Origin: Zhengitettix transpicula | Taxonomy: Eukaryota > Arthropoda > Insecta > Orthoptera > Tetrigidae | Direction of reading: 5' to 3' | NCBI GenBank assembly: GCA_037074705.1 | Contig: CM073590.1 | Span: forward strand, 37,223,895-37,287,894 | DNA length: 64,000 nucleotides | In this document: positions 33,261-43,222 of the stretch, piece after piece | Position numbering within the stretch: position 1 is the first letter of the stretch | Layout: each line of letters starts with the position of its first letter | Position numbers and translations under genes: made by a program | The notes under the pieces: generated by a model | Databases searched by the model: none | What the model saw: only the letters and a program-made list of their open reading frames with translations | Told to the model about the DNA's origin: nothing

Positions 33261-35107
33261 ATTTTATGTTTGTTTTGTAATCGCTTTAAAATATTTTTGG
33301 CGTACCACTTGAATAATCGTTACTGTTAAACATTATTACAGCGATTATTTTTAATAAATTATTAGTACACATCGGCACCGTGCAGGAACAGTCACGAGGC
33401 AATTAATAACCAGATTTTACGTCTAAGAAAAATATTTTTCCCCTTTCTACGAATAAATTATTATTCGATAATATTCAGTGAGTAAAAATTATTGCCCTAG
33501 TTAGGCGGTTATAGACAAACCGTGAATAATACAATAACAACGCATATCGAGCATGTATAAGGTATATTTCAAAACTTGAAGAAATACTCCATATATATAT
33601 TGTAATAATCAAACGAGTGGACTTTTATTTGAATGAAATATTAATCAACTTTACAAACAAACAAATTTATTTTCAATGTTAAATAAACAATTACACAATT
33701 TAAAATTTATCTCAGGGTCTCTACTCGGTTTGATAACGGCGAATCATTTTATTTCTCAACTTAAACACAAATTCCAATTTAAAAGAGAAAAGATTTACTC
33801 ATCAATTAATAATGACGAAATCTACTTGTCAGCGAAATTAAACTAAAAAGATGGATTCTAATTAACAAAGTTTATTAAAAGGAGCGAACGAAATCTGACG
33901 TCTATCTTTTAATCAGGTCTACATACTTGGTTGATTGTAAATTGTACTCACGGTTGCCCAGCATTCCGGGATACCTTTGATTTACGAAGTACTATGACTG
34001 GTTTTTGCAATTCTTTTAAACTCACAGATTCTAAATTTAATATTTTTAGATCATAAATCAGGAACCAGGATAATCTTCCTTTCGTCTCTCTCTCTCTCTA
34101 TTGACTTCTGCTACTTCTGCTCGGCTATTTGCTCCAAAAACTGTTTGTGTTTAGCAGGTTTCGTAGTTCTGCTCAAGTGAATATTTCGTCTTGAGCAAAA
34201 TGTTCATGGACCAATCAACTCTGTTGGTTGGTAAACCTCGAAATTTCTCAGCAAATTTCCTTTGAATATTTGAAATTCTCTTGTCTATTTCAACTCAACC
34301 AATTTCTGTCGTGTCTGACTGCTCACTGCTTCTACTTAACTTTACTTTTTAAAAGAGTAACTCGTCTATTTTAATACGACCTGTACTTGACCAAACCTTC
34401 CGGCCAACTGAACAACCGTCTCGCAATTTTGAGCGCGCATACCTCTTCCGACAAAGGAAACCGTGTTTGGCTACATTGTTGCTGTGTTCTGTACCGCCGT
34501 CAAGAATAGATTTCTCAAACAATATATTTTTTTAATTTATCAATTAATGTCTTAATTAATTGGCATTGCACTATATATATATATCTATATCTATATATAT
34601 ATATATATATAAACATTTTCTACGATAAATCGTTTGCCCACAAATATTTTTCGTAACTAGAGCAATAATTTTTATTCACTCTGTAATTTTCCTCTTACTG
34701 CCTTCAGAATTTTTTTCTTTTCATAGACAGTTAATACCCAGCATCACTCTCATGCAAAATAACTTTTTAAGGCTTCCTTCTTTTTTAATTATATCAGAAA
34801 TATTTACGTCTTTCTGTGGTCCAATTTGCACAAACATTTGTATCTTCAACTAATAAAGAAACCAACGGTGTATGGTGAGCTCTGACATTGAGATTAGGAT
34901 TCATTCCGTCAATTTCACAATATATTTTACTCGCGAAAGGTTAATACACAAAAGAGAGAATAAGGAATCAACAGTTCTGTTTAATTGTAATATTTATTAA
35001 TTTTTTGTTTTGTCTATATCACGGTGTTTATTATAACACTTGGTGACAATGTTAACTACTTTTGTATTATTCTAGATAGGTATCGCTTAGGAATATTTAA
35101 TGCTCAT
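33261..35107. other. AT-rich, no gene recognised
   Basis: A block at about 33590-34620 begins and ends at TA-rich microsatellites and has somewhat more balanced composition (CT run at 34085-34100). It could be an old transposon, but no inverted or direct terminal repeat is convincing. Confidence 0.3.
34571..34611 (+). repeat. (TA)n / TATC microsatellite
   Basis: TA repeats interrupted by two C, giving TATATC units. Confidence 0.9.
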
Positions 35108-35290
35108 TCTAAAAATCGCTCTGCGTAGTAAACAACTAATACTAAAAGAGCATTAACGACTAGATTAAAAGAGCATAGAGCGAATTATAAATTAGCCATA
35201 GATAAGCATTCGGTTATTTCAAAACATATTCAGTTAAATAATCATAGGTTCAAAATGAAAAATTTACGTTTGATTCAAAATAATTGAATA
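35108..35290 (+). pseudogene. Fragment of a Penelope-like element GIY-YIG endonuclease (plus)
   Basis: The plus-strand frame from 35130 reads TNTKRALTTRLKEH, then RANYKLAIDKHSVISKHI and QLNNHRFKM. The pattern K-R-x-L-x-x-R-x-x-E-H, then D-x-x-S-x-x-x-x-H, is the region following the GIY-YIG motif in Penelope-like elements, where the R and E/H positions are conserved. The start of the motif and the reverse transcriptase are absent. It faces the minus-oriented element next door tail to tail, so two insertions or an internal rearrangement met here. Confidence 0.45.
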
Positions 35291-35337
35291 AGAAAGATAG
35301 TCAATTCAGACGAAATAGTGATAACATAAATACCACA

Positions 35338-35371
35338 CAACGTTTTTGAGATCCTTGTTCCTTTCCTCAGG
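35338..35371 (-). ncRNA. Hammerhead-like 3' end of the Penelope-like element
   Basis: Minus strand: CCTGAGGAAAGGAACAAG, GATCTCAAAAACGTTG, TGTGGTATTTAT. CUGAGGA fits CUGANGA. The GAAA position is CAAAA, a likely decay. It lies about 150 bp downstream of the endonuclease frame on the same strand, where the terminal repeat is expected, and so links the TGTGGTATTTAT family of ends to this element type. Confidence 0.5.
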
Positions 35372-35524
35372 TGCGAAGAAGAGCCTAGAGCGACACAACT
35401 GCACTCGTCAGTTTACAAAACTCAAAAGCAACGTTATCTCAACGACAATGCGAGAGCAGAAATGTTAGCGTAATAATAAGGGAGCAACGCAATGGGAAAG
35501 CAGAAAGTATAGCGTAATAATAAG

Positions 35525-35819
35525 GGATCATAGCAATTATTGCGTTTCATAGTGTCTGTTTGTACATTAATACCTGTGATGTTTGATTTAATGTGAAGCA
35601 TCTCTGAAATTAGTCTGGAATTGAACCTGGTGTCAATGTCTAAAATCTTAGCATTTTGCCAATCAAATGTATGTTTAGAATTGATGATATGTTTGGAGAC
35701 TATAGATTGTTCATTAATGGGAAGTTAGATATATGTTACTGGATACGTGTATTAAGGGAACGTTTTGTTTGTCCTATGTAGCAGGAATTACAATTAGTGC
35801 AAGAGATTTTATAAACTAC
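35525..35819 (-). pseudogene. GIY-YIG endonuclease domain of the Penelope-like element
   Basis: The minus-strand frame from 35819 reads VVYKISCTNCNSCYIGQTKR then SLNTRIQ and a stop. This has the VYKI..C..C..CYIGQT..R signature of Penelope-type GIY-YIG nucleases with the CxxC-like cysteines. After two stops, a second frame from about 35696 gives HIINSKHTFDWQNAKILDID, TRFNSRLISEMLHIKSN, then INVQTDTMKRN, which includes the conserved (E)-M-(L/I)-H-I-K-S block with the catalytic Glu. The domain normally nicks target DNA for reverse transcription. In-frame stops make it non-functional. Confidence 0.75.
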
Positions 35820-35862
35820 ACATATTTTGCTAGAGTCTCAAGTGGGTTCTTGTGGTTTTTAA

Positions 35863-36476
35863 TCAACTAGGAAAGGGTATTATTATCTGTAAATGGTGGA
35901 TATTTTCTTTGAATATTTGGATAAATTTGTGGTATAGAAATTTGTAATAAGGGAGTACGAGAAAAAATTTGGCTTGAGGTGTTTGGGGACATTCGAATAT
36001 GTTCAATCTGCTGTATATGTGTTTAATAATAAAATTTAAAGGGTACTCATTGGAGATTAAAATGTTTCGATCAATATTTAAGTTGTGTTGATGGAACTTT
36101 GAGTTAGAAAGTAATATAGCTCTGTCTACAAGATTGTATGCCATAGCTCTCTTTTTGTTTGGAAGACTATCAAAATGATAATGGAGAACAAGTCCAGAGT
36201 ATTAGGTTTTTCTGAACTAATTTGTGATAATCTTAAGTATTGTGAATGGAAATTAAGAGAATGGTTAAATTCAAGTTCATGGGTAAATTGTAAGTTTGGA
36301 TGATAATTATTGAAAGTATTGACTATAAGGTTGAGTTGAGAGGTATTAACAGTACTAAAAATGTCATCTACATATACGATGTAGCAAAGAGATTGGACAG
36401 GAAGTAGAGTAAGACAAGATTTTTCTAAATCTCTCATGACTATCTCAGCCAAAAAAGGACTAAGTTGGCTTCCCAT
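35863..36476 (-). pseudogene. Penelope-like reverse transcriptase, palm and C-terminal part
   Basis: Two overlapping minus frames. The first (36476-36126) has MGSQLSPFLAEIVMRDLE (RT motif 4, G-S-x-L-S-P), then the catalytic box YIVYVDDIF (Y-V-D-D, motif 5), then FNNYHPNLQFTHELE. The second frame (36144-35863) continues with AYNLVDRAILLS, FHQHNLN and ILISNEYPLNFI, a thumb-region pattern typical of Penelope RTs. A frameshift near 36140 separates them. Upstream, degraded sequence to about 36700 still reads NVDQFRYKSSVSYN and FHFFQVKSG. Confidence 0.8.
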
Positions 36477-36700
36477 GGGAGAACTTTTTATTTAATGATA
36501 GTGAACCTGATTTAACTTGAAAAAAGTGGAATTGAGGATTATAGCTTACACTGGACTTATATCTGAATTGGTCAACATTAGAATTAATAAGAAGAATTAT
36601 ATTAATGTACAGATTGAGACTGAATCTCTAAATAAAATGTATGATCTTTTGCTTGGCACGTGATATCTCACTGTTGTCGTTGGCTAGTGTAAGTAAGCGG

Positions 36701-37190
36701 TTCAACAGGTTAACCATAGACAGCATTTTCATCACTTGGAAAGGTCCACAAATTGGTGGAATAAACGTTGTGTTTGTGTTTAGTCTTTAACTGTATGTTA
36801 TATAGGCCATATAATTTCTTTTATGAATATATGCATCACTTTTCTTACTATCTATTAAAATATTCAAAAATAAGTGTGTGACTTATCAAAATATGAAAGG
36901 GAAAAAAATGTGCAATAATTTTTTTTCTCCCCGATAGTGGAACATAGTGCAGGCCCTACTACAGGAATGAACCAGCAGTTAACACCCAGAACAGAACGCG
37001 AAGCACCGATGTGGCAGCGTACAGCCATCGCTATTATGAATTCTTTTATTTGCCACAACACAGTAGAATATTCACGTTGCAGGAGCATTGTTTCGCGAAG
37101 AAAGAGCGAGCAATGTGTAATTTGTGGTATTGTTCTACATCGCTGCCAAATTTGAACGAGCACTTGTCTATATTTTAACGCACGCAATTG
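36701..37190. other. Balanced-composition stretch, no gene recognised
   Basis: A 107-codon minus frame (37187-36864) and a 72-codon plus frame (36937-37155) overlap. Neither shows a domain. The adjoining upstream part may be leftover Penelope-like sequence. Confidence 0.3.
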
Positions 37191-37820
37191 GCACTTTCAC
37201 ATGTTCGCTTTGTGAATGTGTGCGTTGCGAGGGGCGCGGCTGGTGATATATCTCTCTTATTGAAAGCAGTCATATTGAATAATGGTGGTTTATTGGTATC
37301 GCAGACATTGGTGTTGATGTCCGGCCCGCGCAGAACCGCGTGGGAGGCCGAAGGGGAGCGGGCGTGTGCCGCGCCGCGCAGCGCCGTTCGATATCGAAAA
37401 ACTATTTTAGTAAATGGACGGAATGTGTCAAAGAACCCGTACGGGAGTGACACGGCTTTCTCCTCTCGGTTGTAAACCTTCGACGCTCTGAGCTGATTGG
37501 ATGTTTCACGTCGGCCGCCTGATTAACAACGCAAGCTTTTCACCATAGCCAGAGCTTTATTCTTGGACACGGTCTGTAGCCTAATGGGTTGCGGATTAGG
37601 GAGACTTGCTAGTTGATTCTCTCGGCGCTTGTAGCCTAGGCATTTTGCTGAGTGACTGCGCATGTAGTATCTCTGACTGGATTTGTATGCAGAGCGCCAT
37701 TCTGGACTCACATCTGGCCTCCATCCGCGATTCGCTCGATCCAATATTAACTCTCAATAGAATTTACGCTAATCTGCCATCCGGGACTACAAAGGTGGGC
37801 ATCATGACGCTATATGTATA
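37191..37820. promoter_or_regulatory. CpG-rich island, candidate intronic regulatory element
   Basis: 37200-37450 is strongly CpG-rich (GAGGGGCGCGGCTGG, GCGCGCCG-type words around 37370) and contrasts with its AT-rich surroundings. Frames on both strands (37175-37475) are chance frames. It could be an alternative promoter or enhancer of the gene starting at 9 kb; no splice donor with a long open frame supports an exon. Confidence 0.25.
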
Positions 37821-39561
37821 AACGTTCGGTCAATTAGACTTGGTCCAAATATTATGTCTTCAGGTTTATAAACAATGTTCTTGAAGAGTATCCGCATCCG
37901 CAGTCTTGACAGAGAAAATTACAGAATAACGTTTAGGCACTGAATTTTTTATGCAGAAAATTTATCTTTCACTTCAGAATGTAAAGAAGGAATATGATTT
38001 CCTCGGGAAATATGACATTACGAACTTTAAGAAATTTGAAGTTGAATAGGGAGGCAGCAATAAACCCTTCAATGCATATTACTTTTTCTGAAAATGTAAT
38101 AAAGGCTGTATTAGATGTGCATTGTCAAAAATATAATGAGGTAGCCAATAAACAAAAAAAATTAAGTGGTTTGTGTGGCGACAAGATTTTACACCTCTTA
38201 CGATTTTTCTTTACCTGTCTAACGCAAAAAGGATTGAAACAACGTTGTGTATTTAATTTATCAGATAGTTTTGTCTTTTTGTGGGTTTCATTATCCTTTG
38301 GTAATATTACTTTTCCTAATTATTAATTTTGTGGTTCTGGTCGTGGTCGTTTTATTAGGCTTGCACCGGCATTTAAATTTTTGATGTTACTCTTTACGTT
38401 TATAAATTATTGTTGTTCGTTTACTCGAATTTAGACCTTCGTGCACATTTTAATACGTATTGTCTCCGAAATTAACAACGAAATTTTTTAAATGCTCTAT
38501 CGATTTAGATGTAGTGGTGGTTTGTGAGATTTGAAGATTGCTTTGTAAGTGGCAAGTTTGGGAAGTATGGGAAATAAACATTGGAGACAATTTGTTCATC
38601 CATTAATAATATTCGACTATATCCACACACTTGTGAAAATTATTTAAATGTATGATTTAACTATTCATTTTACAGCTGAATATATTGACTTGGTCGACTA
38701 ATTGATTATTTGTCTTTCTGTAAGTTCTCTTCAGTAATTGTAACACGTTCCACGATTTCGTATTTTCAAAAGTAATCCCCGTGTTACTTCTCGCAAATGT
38801 GTAAGTAGATGAAACAACTAACTATTCATCGGAACCATGGCCCATCCAGACTGAATTGACAGAATTTCATCCTGTAAGTGCTTACTATGTTATTCTTTAA
38901 AGGATTTCTGTAGGTTATTCAGCCAGTTTAGCACGTTTAAGATATTATAAAGGAAATTTACTCAATTAGTACTGTATCGCACTTTTGTATGAATTACATA
39001 TATAAGTTCTGACTTGAGGAATGTAGTACTTATTGAATTCCAGAATCCAATGAACTACAACTGTCAATTGGCTTTTACTTGAATATCATTCAATGAACAG
39101 TCCTCATAATTCATAAAATAACAAATTCGAGTTTCAATTACTCTCACATATATGTAATTCTACTATTCTATCCGTTAAATTGCATACAGACAATGGAAAC
39201 ATTTTTGGTGGAATTTTTGAGAATTAATAATATTCCAATCTTGAAAAATAATTTTACTTCTCATACATTAATTAGCAAGCTGATAATTCAAAGTTTTTTC
39301 CCCTTCAAAACGAGAGTCACGGATCTTGGGTGAATCTCGTATTGTTCTTAAGCTTTTACACTTTTACAATCGGTAACATTATATTTGGTAATTCTACTTT
39401 GATGACAACTTTCAAACCTACAATATTTATTTAAAATTTTGAAATTGTTTGTTTTCGTAAATTAAAATTGAGGTATTATAAAACTTCTGTGTTGAAATTA
39501 TACTAATTACATAAGAAATAGGCAAATAACAGACAAAAATAAGTGCTAAATAAATAACACA
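37821..39561. other. AT-rich, no gene recognised
   Basis: A 110-codon plus frame at 37994-38326 has a mixed composition but no recognisable domain and no homopolymer artefact. It may be chance. The rest is AT-rich. Confidence 0.3.
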
Positions 39562-39594
39562 CAATGTTTCTGCAATCCTTGTTGCTTTCGTTAG
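39562..39594 (-). ncRNA. Hammerhead-like retroelement end, degraded
   Basis: Minus strand: CTAACGAAAGCAACAAGG, ATTGCAGAAACATTG, then TGTGTTATTTAT. The first core is changed (CUAACGA) but stem-like GCAA...TTGC and GAAAC remain. Same family as 32427, 35338 and 49835. Confidence 0.4.
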
Positions 39595-39949
39595 ATGATT
39601 CACAAAAAATGTAAGCGCTCATTTTTGTTTATTGTTTTAAAAAAATTAAAGGTTTATAATAGTCGCGTTAACAACTTGGTCATTGGAGACCCATAAAAAG
39701 TTACAAATAGTGCTTGTTTACATAAGTATGCTGAGATTCACATTGATTCCAATAATATACATACAATTGAACAGTTTCAAAGAATAATTATACATTTAAA
39801 ATGTGGGTTTCTTACATTTACATTTTACAATTCGCATTTGTTAATCATGTATCATAATAATTGGATAATTAATTACATTAACTTATTTGAAGCTGCGACT
39901 GTTGAAGATTCCACTGTACTGCAGTCATAGTCTGTTTTTATTAGTGGGA

Positions 39950-40465
39950 GGGGTCTGCTTCTGAATATGAATCACTCTCTTGTTTCTTGACTATATTTAT
40001 GAGCCTTTTTATTCTACTTTTTGACGTTTTATCATTTAAGTGTGGGTAAAAAGAGTCCAATATATTTATGAATGATGTAGAGGATATTTGGTAATCTCTA
40101 ATAATGGTTCTTGGGTTCTTTAAGTCCGTAGCATTTAGTATAAGTCTTTAACTGTTCCAAAGAGATAGCTGGAGCACTGGTTTCTTCTTAATAAAATATT
40201 TTTAGTGTACCTAATGATTGACTAAGCGCCTTATATTTATGATCCTAAATGTTTTGTTTAGTTTTCTTGGGTGTATTAGTGCTCGTCTTCTGTTCAGGAT
40301 TACTGCCGTCTTTCTTATCAACTTGGCTTGTCGAGCTCGTAGATGCAGTTCTTTTTTGTTTGTTAGTTGTGAATTATCCATGTCCGTTTTTGGGGGGTTA
40401 ATTATTTGAATTGCGGGTGCCGGATTCTTACACTGAATTTTGTCATAATTTTCATTTGCAGTCAC
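39950..40465 (-). pseudogene. Basic coding-like remnant, possibly retroelement-derived
   Basis: The minus frame 40465-40211 (84 codons) has NPAPAIQIINPPKTDMDNSQ, then HLRARQAKLIRKTAVILNRR. After stops, the strand continues with open stretches such as RDYQISSTSFINILDSFYPH and SRIKRLINIVKKQESD. The Lys/Arg-rich, Pro-flanked composition with continued open stretches looks coding rather than random AT sequence, and would suit a gag-like nucleic-acid-binding protein. I cannot assign a family. Confidence 0.25.
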
Positions 40466-41145
40466 ATTATTCTTCAGTATTACTTCGTTTATTTATCTAA
40501 TTAGTGTAAAACGTTTTTGTATAATAAACAAAGATACTGAAACGTACATTTTATTTCTTTGCGTGTGCAAATTTAATTACAAAAACGCAGTTCTTAAGAA
40601 GTATTTATTGTATATTATAGATTTTTGGTTTGCGTAACTAATTTTGAAATTATCGGAACATAAAAAGTTCGGTGTCAAGAGTAATTTTTTATTTTATATC
40701 TATCCGTAGAGGAAATTTTAATTGACGGTTTTTGGGAACACAGGTTGGAATAATACACGTGCCAGCCTTACGAGTTGACTGCTGCGTTGGTGGCAAGAGT
40801 GAATAAATATCACCAAACGCTTATTAAATTTATGCAATATAAAAAATTATTTTGAATTATATTCATTTCATAATTACTTATTTATAAAAAATTTAGAGTA
40901 TGTGAAAAATTACTAGATTTGTTAAGAAATGATATTACAATCAATGCGTCATTCATTGCTAAAATTTCTGTATGCAAAAATATTTTACAAATATTATTTT
41001 ATCTTCATGGGACTATATATCATAATTGGGGAAACATCAATATAATGATATAATGATCAAGCTTATTTTTATTTCTCACTTGTAATTACTATCGTTACGT
41101 CCTGCGTCAACCTGAAGACACTTCCTAAGACTCACAAAAATAAAT

Positions 41146-41152
<7 letters not shown>

Positions 41153-41180
<28 letters not shown>

Positions 41181-41210
41181 TACGGTATATATATGTGTGT
41201 GTGTGTGTAG
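41153..41210 (+). repeat. Compound (TA)n(TG)n microsatellite
   Basis: About fourteen TA units, a short spacer and seven TG units. Just upstream (41110-41125) AACCTGAAGACACTTCC resembles a degraded start of a hammerhead-like retroelement end. Confidence 0.85.
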
Positions 41211-41239
41211 TACGTGAGTTATTCGCATTGTCATCTTTA

Positions 41240-41520
41240 ATTCATTATCGGTTGCATTGACGGAGACGATCTCTGGCCTGAGCCGGTGGGCGACGCGACG
41301 TTACGATAGGTCCCCTTTCTGCCGTGATTGGCAGCTGCGTCCAGCCTCAATAGCTTCCTCCTGTCCAGCAAGTAAAGTGTCCACACGAAACCAGGCGATA
41401 AATCTTTAATCGTATTCTGGAGCTGAAGATGGCGGCCTACTTGGTCTATATCAAGACTTCCAAGGAGGTGGGGGAGCAGCTCTTAAAGCAGCGCGCGCCA
41501 TGCAATATGTAAAAGTCTTC
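41240..41520. promoter_or_regulatory. GC-rich island, candidate conserved non-coding element
   Basis: Sharply GC-richer than its flanks, with CAGCTG E-box sequence (GGCAGCTGCGTCC), CGATAAATCTTTAATC and AAGATGGCGGCC (a YY1-type AAGATGGCGGC motif). No long frame crosses it, so it is not an obvious exon. It is unique in the window. Regulatory function is inferred. Confidence 0.35.
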
Positions 41521-41874
41521 AGCACATCGCCGCATCGGTATTTACGATCCTGATATGGAAGTCACTTTAAGGAACTTAAAAGCCAATATGCCTTTCAATG
41601 GCCAAGTAAAACGTTAAAGACGAAAAACTGTTGATGGCTACAAGGATGGCTCGTTATCCTGCAAAATATCACTTCTTTAATCATATAATATTTACTCGTA
41701 AGGAGTTTGCATTTCTACATAATCTTGAAAAATACTTTAATTTTTCATATTATTATTTCTTGTATTATTATTCTTCTGAATTGTAAATGCAATCTGAGGT
41801 AAATACCAAGTCAGGAACGAATGAAGTTACAAAAAAAATGAAATTTCCAAATTATTAGTATAAATTTTTATTTG

Positions 41875-41980
41875 CACCCCTCGTTTATGCCTTTCAAATC
41901 CCTTGCTAAGCTATCAAAGGGGAGTTCCCATCACGAGAATTACCCTCATGCAGCCTGTTACTTTTTTAAAAAAATCGTAT
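41875..41980 (-). repeat. Family R repeat, terminal fragment (minus)
   Basis: Reads TCAAATCCCTTGCTAAGC, AAAGGGGAGTTCCCA, ATTACCCTCATGCAGCCTGT, then TACTTTTTTAAAAAAA. This is the reverse complement of the family R start (TTAAGGTAACAGGCTACATG). Only about 100 bp of that end is present, with the A/T-rich terminus conserved. Confidence 0.7.
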
Positions 41981-42072
41981 TATTCATACATTTTTACATT
42001 ACCATTATCCACGTAAATATTAAATTATTTTAGAATATTCGGTCATGTCTATAATTTTTTTAAAAAGTTTAA

Positions 42073-42107
42073 CCTGAAGAGGTCGCAAAATAGTTGATGA
42101 AACGTTG
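42073..42107 (+). ncRNA. Hammerhead-like retroelement end
   Basis: Plus strand: CCTGAAGAGGTCGCAAAA, TAGTTGATGAAACGTTG, then TTAATTTAATTTT. CUGANGA and GAAAC are both present; stem II pairing is weak. Its 3' sequence differs from the TGTGGTATTTAT family, so it marks another element. Confidence 0.45.
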
Positions 42108-42711
42108 TTAATTTAATTTTAAAAAAATTTAAGAAGACAAACTGTAATAACACTTCACTTAAGTAATTTGGTAAAAGGACTGTGAATATGAATAAAATAG
42201 AAAAACCCAAACGTCCTTAAATTTTTCACTTTATTTCATAAAGTGTTCGTCAACATGTAAAATGTCATGTCAGTAACTTATTCCGTATATGTATAAGGGA
42301 CAAACCAAATGTTTAAAAGAATCAGGTAAATGATACAAACCCTTGTAATCTTTATAAATAATATGTAATACGTATGTTTTTGAAGAAACATTGTATAATT
42401 TTGATATTACAGATGATTGTGTCTGCATCGGTCGAAAGGTACATGTTGACGAAAACCTTGTGAAAATAAAATGATTGTTTATGGGTTTTGAATCTGATTA
42501 AATTTTCGTGAACTATCATTTTCACTTCATATATCCACTACAACAGCCTTAGATAATTACAACCGTAATTAGTGTTGTCAAAAGTAATAAAAATTTCAAA
42601 CACAAAATTTAAATGTATTACACATGTTCACATTATTCCGTACTCATAATCTTGGTAAATAATATTATATATTAAGTTGGACGATTAACTAATTCTTGTT
42701 TCAAGGGAAGA

Positions 42712-43219
42712 TTTTTTTAGGGTAACAGGCTACATGAGGGTAATCCACATGGTGGCAACTCCCCTTTAATAGATTAGGAAGGGATTTGAAACAGGAATGG
42801 TAGAGGAAGGTAGCCAACGGTTACTAGGGCCTCCGGGCTATATTTTAAGGATCCTACCCGGCATTTTCCTAAACAAATGCAGGGAAAACCCTACCTGCAG
42901 GTAGGTCGGGCATTAAGTACTTGTCTTACGCCCTTCCGATAGCGGGAGAAGAGTTCCTGTGGGGACGCAGCATTCATTTATCCGTACCTCGATTAGGGAA
43001 CAACGAACAACTCTTACCGTATGCCTAAGGTCTATGACCGCGGAACATACACTTCTCAAAACAAGCCGATGTGCCTTGGCTTGTGGGAACCTTAGTTAAA
43101 AAACGGAGAGAGGAAAAAGCATCCCCAAAGGTAATCCCTTCCTGCCTCTTCTACAAGGTTCTGCCTGCGAGAGAACAACCCTCGCAGGGAACTGCCTGCG
43201 AGAGAATAATCCTCGCAGA
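42712..43219 (+). repeat. Family R repeat copy (plus)
   Basis: Begins TTTTTTTAGGGTAACAGGC and follows the 15739 copy to tandem hairpins CCTGCGAG...CTCGCAGG (43164-43188) and CTGCCTGCGAGAG...CCTCGCAG (43194-43219). The central palindrome is mutated (GCCGATGTGCCTTGGC, 43065-43080). Several short deletions separate it from the 15739 copy. The conserved first and last bases define the family ends. Confidence 0.8.
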
Positions 43220-43222
43220 CAG

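Larger units (their letters stand above)
35338..36700 (-). mobile_element. Decayed Penelope-like retroelement (RT, GIY-YIG EN, 3' ribozyme-like end)
   Basis: In transcriptional order on the minus strand: degraded upstream RT sequence (about 36700-36480), RT palm (36476-36126), RT C-terminal part (36144-35863, overlapping frame), GIY-YIG endonuclease (about 35819-35525), and a hammerhead-like 3' end (35371-35338). This is the canonical Penelope-like architecture. Several frameshifts and stops break the coding region, so it is inactive. Confidence 0.75.

Noticed and set aside
33590..34620. Block between two TA microsatellites considered as a transposon
   Set aside because: No matching terminal inverted or direct repeats, no coding remnant and no second copy in the window.
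37191..37475. CpG island frames considered as an alternative first exon
   Set aside because: Frames on both strands are equally open, and no convincing start plus splice-donor pair was found. Retained only as a possible regulatory island.
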